The notes under the pieces: model-generated
Seen by the model: only the letters and a program-made list of their open reading frames with translations
Databases searched by the model: none
What the model was told of the DNA's origin: nothing
Shown: positions 1 through 7,199 of the stretch, in pieces
Numbering within the stretch: position 1 is the stretch's first letter
How the letters are laid out: each line of letters begins with the position of its first letter
Translations under genes and position numbers: made by a program
Origin: CAZDQL01 sp964507325
GTDB lineage: Bacteria > Planctomycetota > UBA1135 > GCA-002686595
Direction of reading: 5' to 3'
NCBI GenBank assembly: GCA_964507325.1
Contig: CAZDQL010000041.1
Span: forward strand, 1-52,315
DNA: 52,315 bases

Positions 1-1191
1 GGTGAAGGTCCCGAAGCCGATGGCGTTGATCCCCATGTAGCCCAAGGTCGAGTTCCGGATCGTCGCGTTGGCAACGCCTTGGTGGGCATCGAAGCGGGAG
101 AAGGTGCACCGGTCGACCAGGAGGTTCTTGCAGTAGTTCGAGCCCATGATCCCCCAGTACTTGCCATCCTTGATGTCATTGGTCTGACTGCAGTTCACGA
201 ATGAGACGTTGAGGGCCCGGTTGAGTGAGATGTCGTATGTGCCCATGGACACTGGCACGCCTGCGGAGCCGATTGTCCGGTAGGTCTTGTGTCCGGTCAG
301 GACTGCGTTCTGGACAGTCACGTTGGCGCAGCTGCCGATGTTAATGAACCCACCGTAGGGCGCACCGCAGTCTCCCTCGCCGGTGACGCGGTGTTCCAGC
401 CCATCCATGACGACGTTGGAGCGCCTGATCGCGATCCCCCGTGCATAGTAGGCGTACCTCGACTCAGCGGCGTTGGCGATGGTGGTGAAATGCCCTCCGG
501 TGATGGTCAACGGCACCTCGTCCATGGGCTGCGCGGTGATGCCCGTGATCTGGTCAAAATCCCAGATGATCGGAGTGTTCACGTCGACGTTGCCGTCCTT
601 GTCGACGATGAAGACGTCCGTCTGCGAGGCTCCCTTGTTCCGGTTCGCGCCGTACCGGATGTAGCGTTTGACGTGGGAGTTGATCACGCTGACCACGCAG
701 CTCCGGGGCAGCACAACATCGATCTTCGGCTGATCCCGCTTCAGGGACGAGACCCCCTCCAGTTCGACCGGCTGCCACGCCGACCGGACCTCGAAGACAT
801 TCGCCCTGTGGTTCTGGACGGCAGTATCATCGACGATGAACTTGGCAGAGCCAAAGTCCGTGTCGGTCTGAATGACGGCGGTCTTGTCCTGCCCCCCGAG
901 GTAGTACGTCGCACCGTCGTCCGCTTTCACGGGAAGCCCGCGTTGATTGGCAAACTCATGGGCCCTGGCGATGGCCTCGATGTCGTCAGTCTCACCGTCA
1001 CCTCGAGCGCCGAAGTCGGCATAGCGAACCACATCTGTGGGCTGCCTGCCTCTCTCCCTCGGGGACTCCGTAGACCACGCAGACGGGCTCAGCCAGTAGA
1101 CGCCCAGGGCCAGGAGCGCACCTGCCAATGCGCCGTGCCGCAGTCGGGAGCCGACGTCCGCGTTCTTTCTCTGTCCGCTCGTCCACAACAT
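1..1191 (-). CDS. Pectate-lyase-superfamily beta-helix protein, 3' end beyond window
   Basis: The frame reads open from 1191 to the left edge (397 codons, no stop), so the C-terminus is missing. The ATG at 1191 is chosen because GGAGAGG lies six bases upstream; in-frame ATGs at 1197 and 1206 are poorly spaced. Residues 20-33 form one hydrophobic helix (signal peptide or anchor). Residues 54-70 (DVVRYADFGARGDGETDD) are the typical opening of the pectate lyase 3/rhamnogalacturonase-like right-handed beta-helix. Further on are many short strands rich in Asn, Gly and Val (for example NVTVQNAVLTG), as in stacked helix coils. Family members cleave or bind polysaccharides outside the cell. The catalytic residues cannot be judged because the end is missing, so substrate is unknown. 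Fold assignment is fairly secure; enzyme activity is inference. Confidence 0.75.
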   Translation of the reverse strand, partial: MLWTSGQRKNADVGSRLRHGALAGALLALGVYWLSPSAWSTESPRERGRQPTDVVRYADFGARGDGETDDIEAIARAHEFANQRGLPVKADDGATYYLGGQDKTAVIQTDTDFGSAKFIVDDTAVQNHRANVFEVRSAWQPVELEGVSSLKRDQPKIDVVLPRSCVVSVINSHVKRYIRYGANRNKGASQTDVFIVDKDGNVDVNTPIIWDFDQITGITAQPMDEVPLTITGGHFTTIANAAESRYAYYARGIAIRRSNVVMDGLEHRVTGEGDCGAPYGGFINIGSCANVTVQNAVLTGHKTYRTIGSAGVPVSMGTYDISLNRALNVSFVNCSQTNDIKDGKYWGIMGSNYCKNLLVDRCTFSRFDAHQGVANATIRNSTLGYMGINAIGFGTFT

Positions 1192-1434
1192 GGGCATCCT
1201 CTCCATGAACGCGGCCGGTGCTTGCTCCATCCGCTGCTAGTCACATCGCGTCGTATCCAAATACTGGACCGAGGGGCAACTCCTGCCAGTGTACGGACCT
1301 GCGGCGCTTCCTGGTCGCGGATTCCGGCCGTGTCCCCAGGGCCGCCTGCGAGAGACTGACTTCGCGGCGAGGTTACCGCACACGAGGTGCACCTCCCCCA
1401 CCGTTGCGCGAGGTCCCGCCCCTATGGATCTGGC

Positions 1435-1766
1435 CTACGCCGCCCGCAAGTAGTGCTTGAGGATTCCTCCCAGGCGTTCCGTGCGCTGGACTCTGCCCGC
1501 ACCCCGTTGCTCGACCCGCTCGCTTCCGGGCCCTTGGTACGCGCGCTCGGCATGGTAGTGAACGACAAACCCGGGGACGGCCCGGCGGAACGGACGTTCC
1601 CCGAAGAAGATCATCCGTCGCAGGCACTCTGACTTGATCGAGAGGGCGCTTGCCGAGGAGTGAGGATGACCTCCGTCCCCGTGTCCTCGAGGAGCCGCTT
1701 GAATCGGTCGGTGAACTTGCAGTCCCGATCGCAGATCACGCACCTCTGGGGCAAGGGGCCTCCATC
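1435..1766 (-). pseudogene. Remnant of a DDE (rve-type) integrase/transposase
   Basis: Read on the minus strand, 1766 to about 1648 encodes DGGPLPQRCVICDRDCKFTD and then the stretch ending EVILTPRQAP, the middle of an integrase core. The homology resumes one frame over with SIKSECLRRMIFFGE, FVVHYHAERAYQGPGSE and ends GGILKHYLRAA at the stop at 1435. Relatives normally carry about eleven residues around NAYAERFVR between the two parts; only two bases remain here, so about 31 bp have been lost, which also shifts the frame near 1643-1648. The N-terminal part with the HTH and first catalytic Asp is not recognisable upstream, and the frame meets a stop at once. The lost segment normally holds the catalytic Glu region, so the gene is certainly inactive. 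The family (IS481/IS3-like integrase core) is from memory. Confidence 0.75.
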
Positions 1767-2363
1767 CGCGCTGCCGGCCGGTGTTTGTCAACGCGAGGAA
1801 CGAATCGCATCCTGTGCAAGGGCCCCACGAGCGGCGCTCCAACGGCCTCTGTGGGCCAGTGCACCGCCATCGGCGGGGAGCGATCCTCGCAGTCCAGTTT
1901 CGCGGCGCCGATCGTCGTGTCCCCTTCTCAATGCTCTCTGGTGAACAGCCCCGTTCCCGACCCCGAAGGTTCGAGTCTCACTCGGGCCCCGATCCATACC
2001 GATTTGCGAACGTAGAGTTCAGGCTTCCTGACCCTGCCAGACCCGATTCTGCCCCCCGAGAGCGAGTTTGCAAGGCCGTGAGGATCGGGGCGCCACTGCC
2101 TTCTGGGGGAGGCAGCTTCGATCGCCGGGTGGTTGACGGGCGAATCCGTCGGTGGATCTGCGCAAGTCGCGCGCTGTACCCGACCTGCGGCCGAGCCATC
2201 AGCGCGGACATTCTGGGCTATCGGCGACGGGTTCCCGTCAGGGCCGTGGCGAGACTGAGCGAGGACCGCGGCGCACGAGTGATCTTCAGCTCGGCGGCCG
2301 ATGATCGCTCCGCCCACCGCATCCGACGAGAACTCGAACGCCCGAAGGCAGAATGTCGGCGTT
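1767..2363. other. Non-coding stretch, no gene seen
   Basis: About 600 bases between the integrase remnant and the end of the Asp-box propeller gene. Several frames stay open for 100-200 codons, but their translations are arginine- and proline-rich without signal peptide, motif or ribosome binding site, as expected of random GC-rich DNA. It may be further decayed mobile DNA belonging to the neighbouring remnant. I see no convincing RNA gene or repeat here. Confidence 0.5.
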
Positions 2364-2382
2364 GGTAGCTCGGTTGGCTACC
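2364..2382 (-). terminator. Hairpin overlapping the stop codon
   Basis: Perfect six-base arms GGTAGC (2364-2369) and GCTACC (2377-2382) with a seven-base loop. The right arm contains the TAG stop of the propeller gene (2378-2380, minus strand). There is no T-run, so function as a terminator is uncertain. Confidence 0.35.
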
Positions 2383-4549
2383 GCGGCGCAGGGTAGATCC
2401 AGGTGCCGATCGTGCTGCCCTTGAAGAGCTCGCCAGTGTGGGGATTGACCGCCATCGCGCTCATCCCCATGCGCGGCAGGTTCTCCGTGATGTCCTCCCA
2501 GGTGGATCCGCCGTCGAGGCTGCGCCAGACACATGAGAGCCCACAGGAGTGCATGCCCGCGTACACCACGGAGTTGTCCTGCGGGTCGATCGCCACCGTC
2601 CGTACGAAGTTGCCGTAGTTCTGGCCCCCGGCCAGCGCCAGCACGCCGCAACTCGTCCAGGACAGGCCGTCGTAGATGGCGACGTCGCCCTGCGCGTCGA
2701 TCGTGAAGACCCGGTTGCGGTCGAGCGGGTCGGCGGCGAAGGTGGGCAACGAATCTACCTTCTTGAACGCCCACCCCGGATTCGCGTACTCGATCCAATT
2801 CACCCCCCGATCGTCGGAGCGGAGAATCCGGTGCCGATCCTCGCTGAGGGCATAGATGGTATCCGGGTATGCCTGGCACATGCCGAGGATCGCAGGATCC
2901 AGCGATCCAAGGACTCCAAAGTCCACGTCCTGGAAAGTCGCTCCGCCGTCGGTGGAGATCTGCTTGCCGGCGTAGACGAGACTCGGATCGTTCGGGTGAT
3001 AGGCGATCAACAGGTTGCGCTCGTTACTCTGGTTCGGCAGCAATTCCCAGGTGTTGCCCTCGTCGGACGTGGTCATCAGCTTGGTCTTGAAGTACCCGCC
3101 TATCGAGGCGACGAGTCTCTGCGAGCCGGGCAGCGGCTGGAAGGATCCCGCGTAGGTACCGATCCAGGTGATCAAGCCGGAGGAGTACCAATCCCAGGCC
3201 TGGTCGTTGTATCGCTCGAACCAGAGCCCTCCGTTGCTCGTGATCGTCATGCCCACGTCGCAGTTGAAGAAGGCGAAGCGATCAGGGTTCGTCGGGTCGA
3301 AGGCCGCGCCGCAGTTCCACCAGCTCCAGGCGTAGCCCGTGAAACCCGTGGAGCTGTCTACGAACTTGTGGCCGCCGTCTTCGCTCTTCCAGAGGGTGGC
3401 GCGCGAGAAGGCGACCGCCTCCTGCGGATCCGTCGGATCCGGGGCGATGCCTGTCAGCTGCCCGGCGATCTTGCCCTTCCAGGAGGTATCGCGCCCGAGC
3501 CCCGGCGCCGGCTCGGTCACCATGTCCTCGATCCACGTCGCCCCGCCGTCGTGGGTGATGACGGTGTTGGAGCCGAGGCCCACGAGGAAGAAGGTCTCCG
3601 GGAACCCCGGGTTCTGAAACACCCTGGCCGCGTCTCCCGCGCGCACCGAGAAAAAGGTCACGCCGGCGTCCGTGGACCGATAGAGGCCGTCGCCGAGCAC
3701 GGTCGCGAGAAGCCGGTTCGGGGCGGCCGTCTCGATGGCGAGGGAGGACACGGCTCCACTCGGGAGGTTCCCCAGCGGCGAAAAGCTCGCGCCCCGATCG
3801 TGGCTGACGAACAGCCCCAAGCTGCTCGCCAGGTAGACCGTCTGCCCGTCGCTCGGGTGCGTCTGGATCGCGTACACGATGTCGTGTCCGACCAGTGAGC
3901 TGACCGGTGACGTCGTCCAGGTCTCTCCGCCGTCCTCGGAGCGGAACAGACCGTGGTCGGGAAACGCCGCATACCAGCGCGCCACCCGATTTCCGGTGAC
4001 GCTGGCACGATCGAAGGCGATGTTGTGCCGGTAGATCCGATGCTTGCTGGAGTCGTAGTGCGTATCGGTCTGCAGGACGAGCTCCCAGGTGTCTCCGTAG
4101 TCGGTGGATCGGAACAGCCCTTCGTATCCCGCAGCCATCCAGTTCCAGCTGTTGTCCACCTCGAACAGCACGATGGAGGGATCGATCGGATCGACTTCGA
4201 TCGACTGCCCCGCCTTGACGAACAGCCCCTTGTCGAGGGTCTTCCTCCACGACACGCCACCGTCCTCGCTTCGCCAGGCGCCTCCCACGTCGTGCGACAG
4301 GTAGATGACGTTCGGATCCGAGAGACTGCGAGCGATGCCGTGCGGGTGCTGCTCCGCCTCGCCTCCCCTCCGGCCGAGCCTGTACTCCGCCTCGGACCGA
4401 ATCGGCAGCACCCGCCACCTCCCCCAGACCTCCTTCCGCGCCCCCTGGTGCGGCGGCGCTTTGCTCGAGTGCTGGGCGAAAGCACCGGCGCTGAAGGCGA
4501 TGAACGACGCGCACAGGGTCAGACGAGCCAGCGGTGCGGTGAGGATCAT
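2378..4549 (-). CDS. Secreted Asp-box (BNR) beta-propeller protein
   Basis: 723 residues. The frame is open further upstream, but the ATG at 4549 has AAGGAG just before it and starts a clean signal peptide (residues 1-25, ending GAFAQ). The mature protein carries at least eleven Asp-box turns of the form S-x-D-x-G-x-T-W (SEDGGVSW, STDYGDTW, SEDGGETW, SHDRGASF, STDAGVTF, THDGGATW, SEDGGHKF, TSDEGNTW, STDGGATF, SDDRGVNW, SLDGGSTW), spread along the whole length, with phrases such as DPTDPQ and DPQDNS between blades. This pattern fits a large or double propeller of the GH74/sortilin type. The FRIP arginine motif of true sialidases is absent, so sialidase activity is not expected. Role could be glycan hydrolysis or binding at the surface. 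It stands alone on its strand. Fold confident, function unknown. Confidence 0.85.
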   Translation of the reverse strand: MILTAPLARLTLCASFIAFSAGAFAQHSSKAPPHQGARKEVWGRWRVLPIRSEAEYRLGRRGGEAEQHPHGIARSLSDPNVIYLSHDVGGAWRSEDGGVSWRKTLDKGLFVKAGQSIEVDPIDPSIVLFEVDNSWNWMAAGYEGLFRSTDYGDTWELVLQTDTHYDSSKHRIYRHNIAFDRASVTGNRVARWYAAFPDHGLFRSEDGGETWTTSPVSSLVGHDIVYAIQTHPSDGQTVYLASSLGLFVSHDRGASFSPLGNLPSGAVSSLAIETAAPNRLLATVLGDGLYRSTDAGVTFFSVRAGDAARVFQNPGFPETFFLVGLGSNTVITHDGGATWIEDMVTEPAPGLGRDTSWKGKIAGQLTGIAPDPTDPQEAVAFSRATLWKSEDGGHKFVDSSTGFTGYAWSWWNCGAAFDPTNPDRFAFFNCDVGMTITSNGGLWFERYNDQAWDWYSSGLITWIGTYAGSFQPLPGSQRLVASIGGYFKTKLMTTSDEGNTWELLPNQSNERNLLIAYHPNDPSLVYAGKQISTDGGATFQDVDFGVLGSLDPAILGMCQAYPDTIYALSEDRHRILRSDDRGVNWIEYANPGWAFKKVDSLPTFAADPLDRNRVFTIDAQGDVAIYDGLSWTSCGVLALAGGQNYGNFVRTVAIDPQDNSVVYAGMHSCGLSCVWRSLDGGSTWEDITENLPRMGMSAMAVNPHTGELFKGSTIGTWIYPAPR

Positions 4550-4689
4550 GGTGCTCCTTCTCGCTGTGGATGATGACGGCGGTGGCCGGCACCCCATTTC
4601 ATCGCCAACCAGGAAGAGGCGCCATAGACCGGTCGACGGGATCTGGACCGATGGTCCCGGAGCCCGTAGGAGCAAGACCTCGACCGAAT

Positions 4690-4764
4690 CCAACCTCAAC
4701 CCGGCCAGGGCGTCGGCCTCACGACGGCCGACGCCGGGTGCTCGGTTCGCAAGGCTGAGGTTGG
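4690..4764. repeat. Two-tier inverted repeat (75 bases)
   Basis: Outer arms CCAACCTCA (4690-4698) and TGAGGTTGG (4756-4764) are perfect complements. Inside lies a second perfect hairpin with ten-base arms GGCGTCGGCC (4709-4718) and GGCCGACGCC (4726-4735) and a seven-base loop. Neither flanking gene ends here (both start away from it), so it is not a simple terminator. It could be a structured RNA, a REP/MITE-like element or a protein-binding site. Confidence 0.7.
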
Positions 4765-4933
4765 GGCCACCACCCAGGAATCACTGACCGCTCGGCATCT
4801 CGTCGCGATCCCGGGGGAGCCGTTTTCGAGGGGACAACCGGCCTGCAGGGGCATGTGGCCCCGGGAAGACGCACGCGCCGCAGTCTGGTCATGGCCATCC
4901 TGGCGCCGATCGAGCATAGTGGGCGCAGGTGCC

Positions 4934-4940
4934 AAGGAGG
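4934..4940 (+). promoter_or_regulatory. Strong ribosome binding site of the 69-residue gene
   Basis: AAGGAGG lies eight bases before the ATG at 4949. It decides the start: the same frame is open upstream from 4853, but the extra 32 residues are not hydrophobic and have no such site. Confidence 0.8.
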
Positions 4941-4948
4941 ACGCGCCC

Positions 4949-5158
4949 ATGGCTGTCAACAAGACCGCGAGTTTGCTCGTGTTGCTCATCGGGGCCGGCC
5001 TGCTGGCCGTGTCCCTGCTGGCCGACGTGATCGGCGTCGGGGACGACCCCGGGTTCGGCCCTCAACAGACCAAGGGGTCGATCGCCGGCGGTGCGATCCT
5101 CCTGCTCGGCCTGATCCTGGTGCTGCGCGGGGGCGGGGACGATTCGCCGTCGGCCTGA
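4949..5158 (+). CDS. Small two-helix membrane protein
   Basis: 69 residues, beginning MAVNKTASLLVLLIGAGLL. Two hydrophobic segments, about residues 5-27 and 45-60, are joined by a short loop containing DDPGFGPQQTKG; the tail RGGGDDSPSA is polar. The loop motif P-G-F-G-x-x-Q is, as I recall, shared by a widespread group of small bacterial membrane proteins without known function, but I cannot name the family with certainty. The AAGGAGG site at 4934 fixes the start and suggests strong translation. It is a single-gene unit: the gene on the left diverges and the gene on the right converges, with a tetraloop hairpin about 50 bases after the stop. No function is proposed. Confidence 0.8.
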   Translation: MAVNKTASLLVLLIGAGLLAVSLLADVIGVGDDPGFGPQQTKGSIAGGAILLLGLILVLRGGGDDSPSA

Positions 5159-5208
5159 GGCCGGCGGCTCCAACGTGCACGCCCCCAGCGAGGGTCCTTG
5201 ATCCCGAG

Positions 5209-5230
5209 CTCCTCCTTCGGGAGGCGAGCC
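5209..5230 (+). terminator. UUCG-tetraloop hairpin
   Basis: CCTCC (5212-5216), loop TTCG, GGAGG (5221-5225), extended by GCT (5209-5211) pairing with AGC (5228-5230) across a two-base bulge. It sits 50 bases after the small membrane protein stop, in the gap before a convergent gene. There is no T-run. Confidence 0.5.
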
Positions 5231-5307
5231 CGGCCTGCAGTCGATCCACCTCGGCGCGCTGGCGTTGACGCGAGGAACGGCTCGTCGAGCCCTGCTCCAA
5301 GCCGTGG

Positions 5308-5326
5308 TCCGCGCGGTCGCCGCGGA
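5308..5326 (-). terminator. Hairpin after the alpha/alpha-toroid gene
   Basis: TCCGCG (5308-5313) and CGCGGA (5321-5326) are perfect complements with a seven-base loop. It begins ten bases past the stop of the minus-strand gene ending at 5336. No T-run, so termination is an inference from position. Confidence 0.4.
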
Positions 5327-5335
5327 GTCGCCCCA

Positions 5336-6910
5336 TCACCAGTTGTCCAGGGCGACGTCCGCATCACGGTCGCTGCCGATGACGTCCAGCGTCAGCAGGG
5401 CGTAGAGCAGGTACCCGACCCCGTCCATCGCTTCGTAGTAGGGCTTGGCGGGGTGGCCGCGGAACAGGTCGTCGTGCCAGAGCTTGGCGATCGCCTGATC
5501 GGCCAGCTCGCGCGCCTGGCCGAGGTAGCGCTCTTCTCCGGTCGAGGCGTACAGGTGCACCAGGAAGGAGATCGCGCGGCCGTACTTGCCGGCGTGCGTC
5601 CCCCGGGGCGCGTACTCCAGCGCGTAGCCGGCGTACCAGCTCTCTGCGTGGCAGCCGCGCGCAGGCGGGGAGGCCTCGATCCAGTCCGCGAACCGCAGGG
5701 CGACCTCGAGCAGCTGCGCATCCCGGGTCAGGTCGTAGGCGTGGGCGTACGCCTGGGCCGTGTAGACCGCGTACTGGTATCCCGCCGCGTAGGGCTCCCA
5801 CAGGTCGAGCGGCCCTCGGGGCTCGTACATCGCGTAGCCCTCCGTGAGCCTCGGCCCACGGATCGGCGTGCCGTCCAGCCGCAGCGCTCCCCAGAAGCGC
5901 TGCGTCTCCACGTCCCACCCGAGGCGACCGTAGGCGTTCAGGATCGCCACGGCGTGCTCCAGGAACAGCGGTTCCCCGGTCCGCTCGTGGGCCCGCAACA
6001 GCGAGTGAACGTAGCACCCGGTGATGCTGGTGACGAAACTCCCGCCGTCGAAGCGATCCGCACCCGCGTTGGGCCGCTCGGGAAAGAGGTTCGTCTTCTG
6101 GTGCCGCCGCTCCCAGTAGTACTCCGCGAGGAGCTTCGCCCGCTCCAGCCACACGGGCTCTTCGGTCCTCTCGTACAGGAACGCGAACGCCTCGAGGAAC
6201 GCCCCCGCGCTCATGCTGAAGTCGCACCCACGCTGACCGTCGGCGTGGCGGTTGATCTCACCCGTCTCCCGATCGATGACGTGCCAGTTCCAGATCGCCT
6301 CGATCTCCGCGCGCACCGCCTCGGCGTCGATCTCCCACAGCTCGCCCCAGAGGATGGAGTGGATGGCGTGGATCTCGTGGTGGTTCCCGGCGTGGCCGGT
6401 CATCTCGTCTGCGAACACGTCGTAGTGGCGGTGCCATCCCCACCAGAAGAGGCCCTTCTCGTCCACGAGGTGCTCCATCACCCAGCCGGCGTACTCGCGC
6501 GCGAAGGTCGCGTACTCCTGCCGACCGGTCACCCGCGAGAGCAGGAACATCGTCCGCAGGAGCGGTTGATCGGTGAGCAGATTGCTGCCCGCGGGATTGC
6601 GCCGCTCCCGCCGAGTGACTCTCCAGGCCTCGTCGAGCGCAGCCGGGTCGCGGGGACACTCGCGGGAGGATACGTCCAGGATGCTGACGAGGATCGGGGC
6701 GTGGGTTTCTCCATAGCGATCGGTACCGTGCTCCATCAGGGTCTCGATGCAGCGACGAACGTACTCGCGGTAGTCCAGCTCCGGGCCCTCCGCGACGGCG
6801 GACGCGCCGTCCGCACCCTCCTGGGCATCGGACAGGTGACCGGTCGCGAGGAGCGCGGCGCCCAGGATCAGTGCCCGCACTCCCCTGCGGCTTCCCCATC
6901 CGCCACTCAT
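5336..6910 (-). CDS. Secreted alpha/alpha-toroid protein, putative lyase or glycosidase
   Basis: 524 residues. Residues 1-30 form a signal peptide with Arg-rich start and the hydrophobic run VRALILGAALLATG. The rest is a chain of amphipathic helix pairs with recurring phrases such as LFLEHAVAILNAYGRLGW, LLEVALRFADWIEA and RYLGQARELADQAIAKLW, the pattern of (alpha/alpha)6 barrels found in unsaturated-uronyl hydrolases, several polysaccharide lyases and epimerases. Conserved-looking polar clusters that could line the active cleft are HRHYDVFADEMTGHAGNHHE (about 160-180) and GCDFSMSAGAF. I do not recognise the exact family. The gene is divergent from the esterase gene at 7200 and may share a control region with it. 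Extracellular carbohydrate processing is likely from fold and setting only. Confidence 0.75.
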   Translation of the reverse strand: MSGGWGSRRGVRALILGAALLATGHLSDAQEGADGASAVAEGPELDYREYVRRCIETLMEHGTDRYGETHAPILVSILDVSSRECPRDPAALDEAWRVTRRERRNPAGSNLLTDQPLLRTMFLLSRVTGRQEYATFAREYAGWVMEHLVDEKGLFWWGWHRHYDVFADEMTGHAGNHHEIHAIHSILWGELWEIDAEAVRAEIEAIWNWHVIDRETGEINRHADGQRGCDFSMSAGAFLEAFAFLYERTEEPVWLERAKLLAEYYWERRHQKTNLFPERPNAGADRFDGGSFVTSITGCYVHSLLRAHERTGEPLFLEHAVAILNAYGRLGWDVETQRFWGALRLDGTPIRGPRLTEGYAMYEPRGPLDLWEPYAAGYQYAVYTAQAYAHAYDLTRDAQLLEVALRFADWIEASPPARGCHAESWYAGYALEYAPRGTHAGKYGRAISFLVHLYASTGEERYLGQARELADQAIAKLWHDDLFRGHPAKPYYEAMDGVGYLLYALLTLDVIGSDRDADVALDNW

Positions 6911-7101
6911 GGTTTCAGCCTAGGCGGTTCGCTGAGTCGCGTCGAGCGTCAGCCTGACGACGATCCCTGACGCCTGCCCCCGACTCGACACCTTGCACCG
7001 GATCAGAAGTCCGAGCTCCGATCGACTGGGACTGCCGGGTGAACGAGAGGGTCCGTCCAAGCACGCTCTGCGGAGGTCGGGACGCGGCCCGGCGCTGTAG
7101 T

Positions 7102-7141
7102 CCCCGTGGGTCCGCGTGTCTAATGAGAACACCCCACGGGG
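7102..7141. promoter_or_regulatory. Inverted repeat upstream of the esterase gene
   Basis: CCCCGTGGG (7102-7110) is mirrored by CCCACGGGG (7133-7141). Directly inside, GTGT (7116-7119) pairs with ACAC (7129-7132), leaving a five-base bulge on one side and a nine-base loop containing CTAATGAGA. In total 13 base pairs, 59 bases before the ATG at 7200, in a divergent intergenic region. It could be an operator or a leader-RNA hairpin. Confidence 0.55.
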
Positions 7142-7199
7142 GAGCCCGGGCCATCAACAGCCGGGGCCTGAACGAACAGCACAGCGACCCTTCCCCCCC

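Larger units (their letters stand above)
4550..4948. other. Divergent intergenic region with a nested inverted repeat
   Basis: 399 bases between the starts of the Asp-box propeller gene (minus) and the small membrane protein gene (plus). It must hold both promoters, though no clear -35/-10 pair is visible. The notable content is the nested inverted repeat at 4690-4764, listed separately. Open frames across the region on both strands lack ribosome binding sites and look spurious. Confidence 0.6.

Noticed and set aside
1960..2000. GGTTCGAGTC resembling a tRNA T-loop
   Set aside because: The flanking five-base stem does not pair and no anticodon or acceptor arm can be folded around it.
1781..2368. 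195-codon plus-strand frame
   Set aside because: No ribosome site, no hydrophobic or catalytic features, Arg-rich random-looking translation in a region next to decayed mobile DNA.
2378..4549. Calling the Asp-box propeller a sialidase
   Set aside because: Asp-boxes alone are structural; the arginine-bearing FRIP-type motif and the Glu/Tyr pair of sialidases are not found.
4696..4989. 97-codon minus-strand frame overlapping the small membrane protein gene
   Set aside because: It has no ribosome site and crosses the nested inverted repeat; the plus-strand gene has a strong site and two membrane helices.
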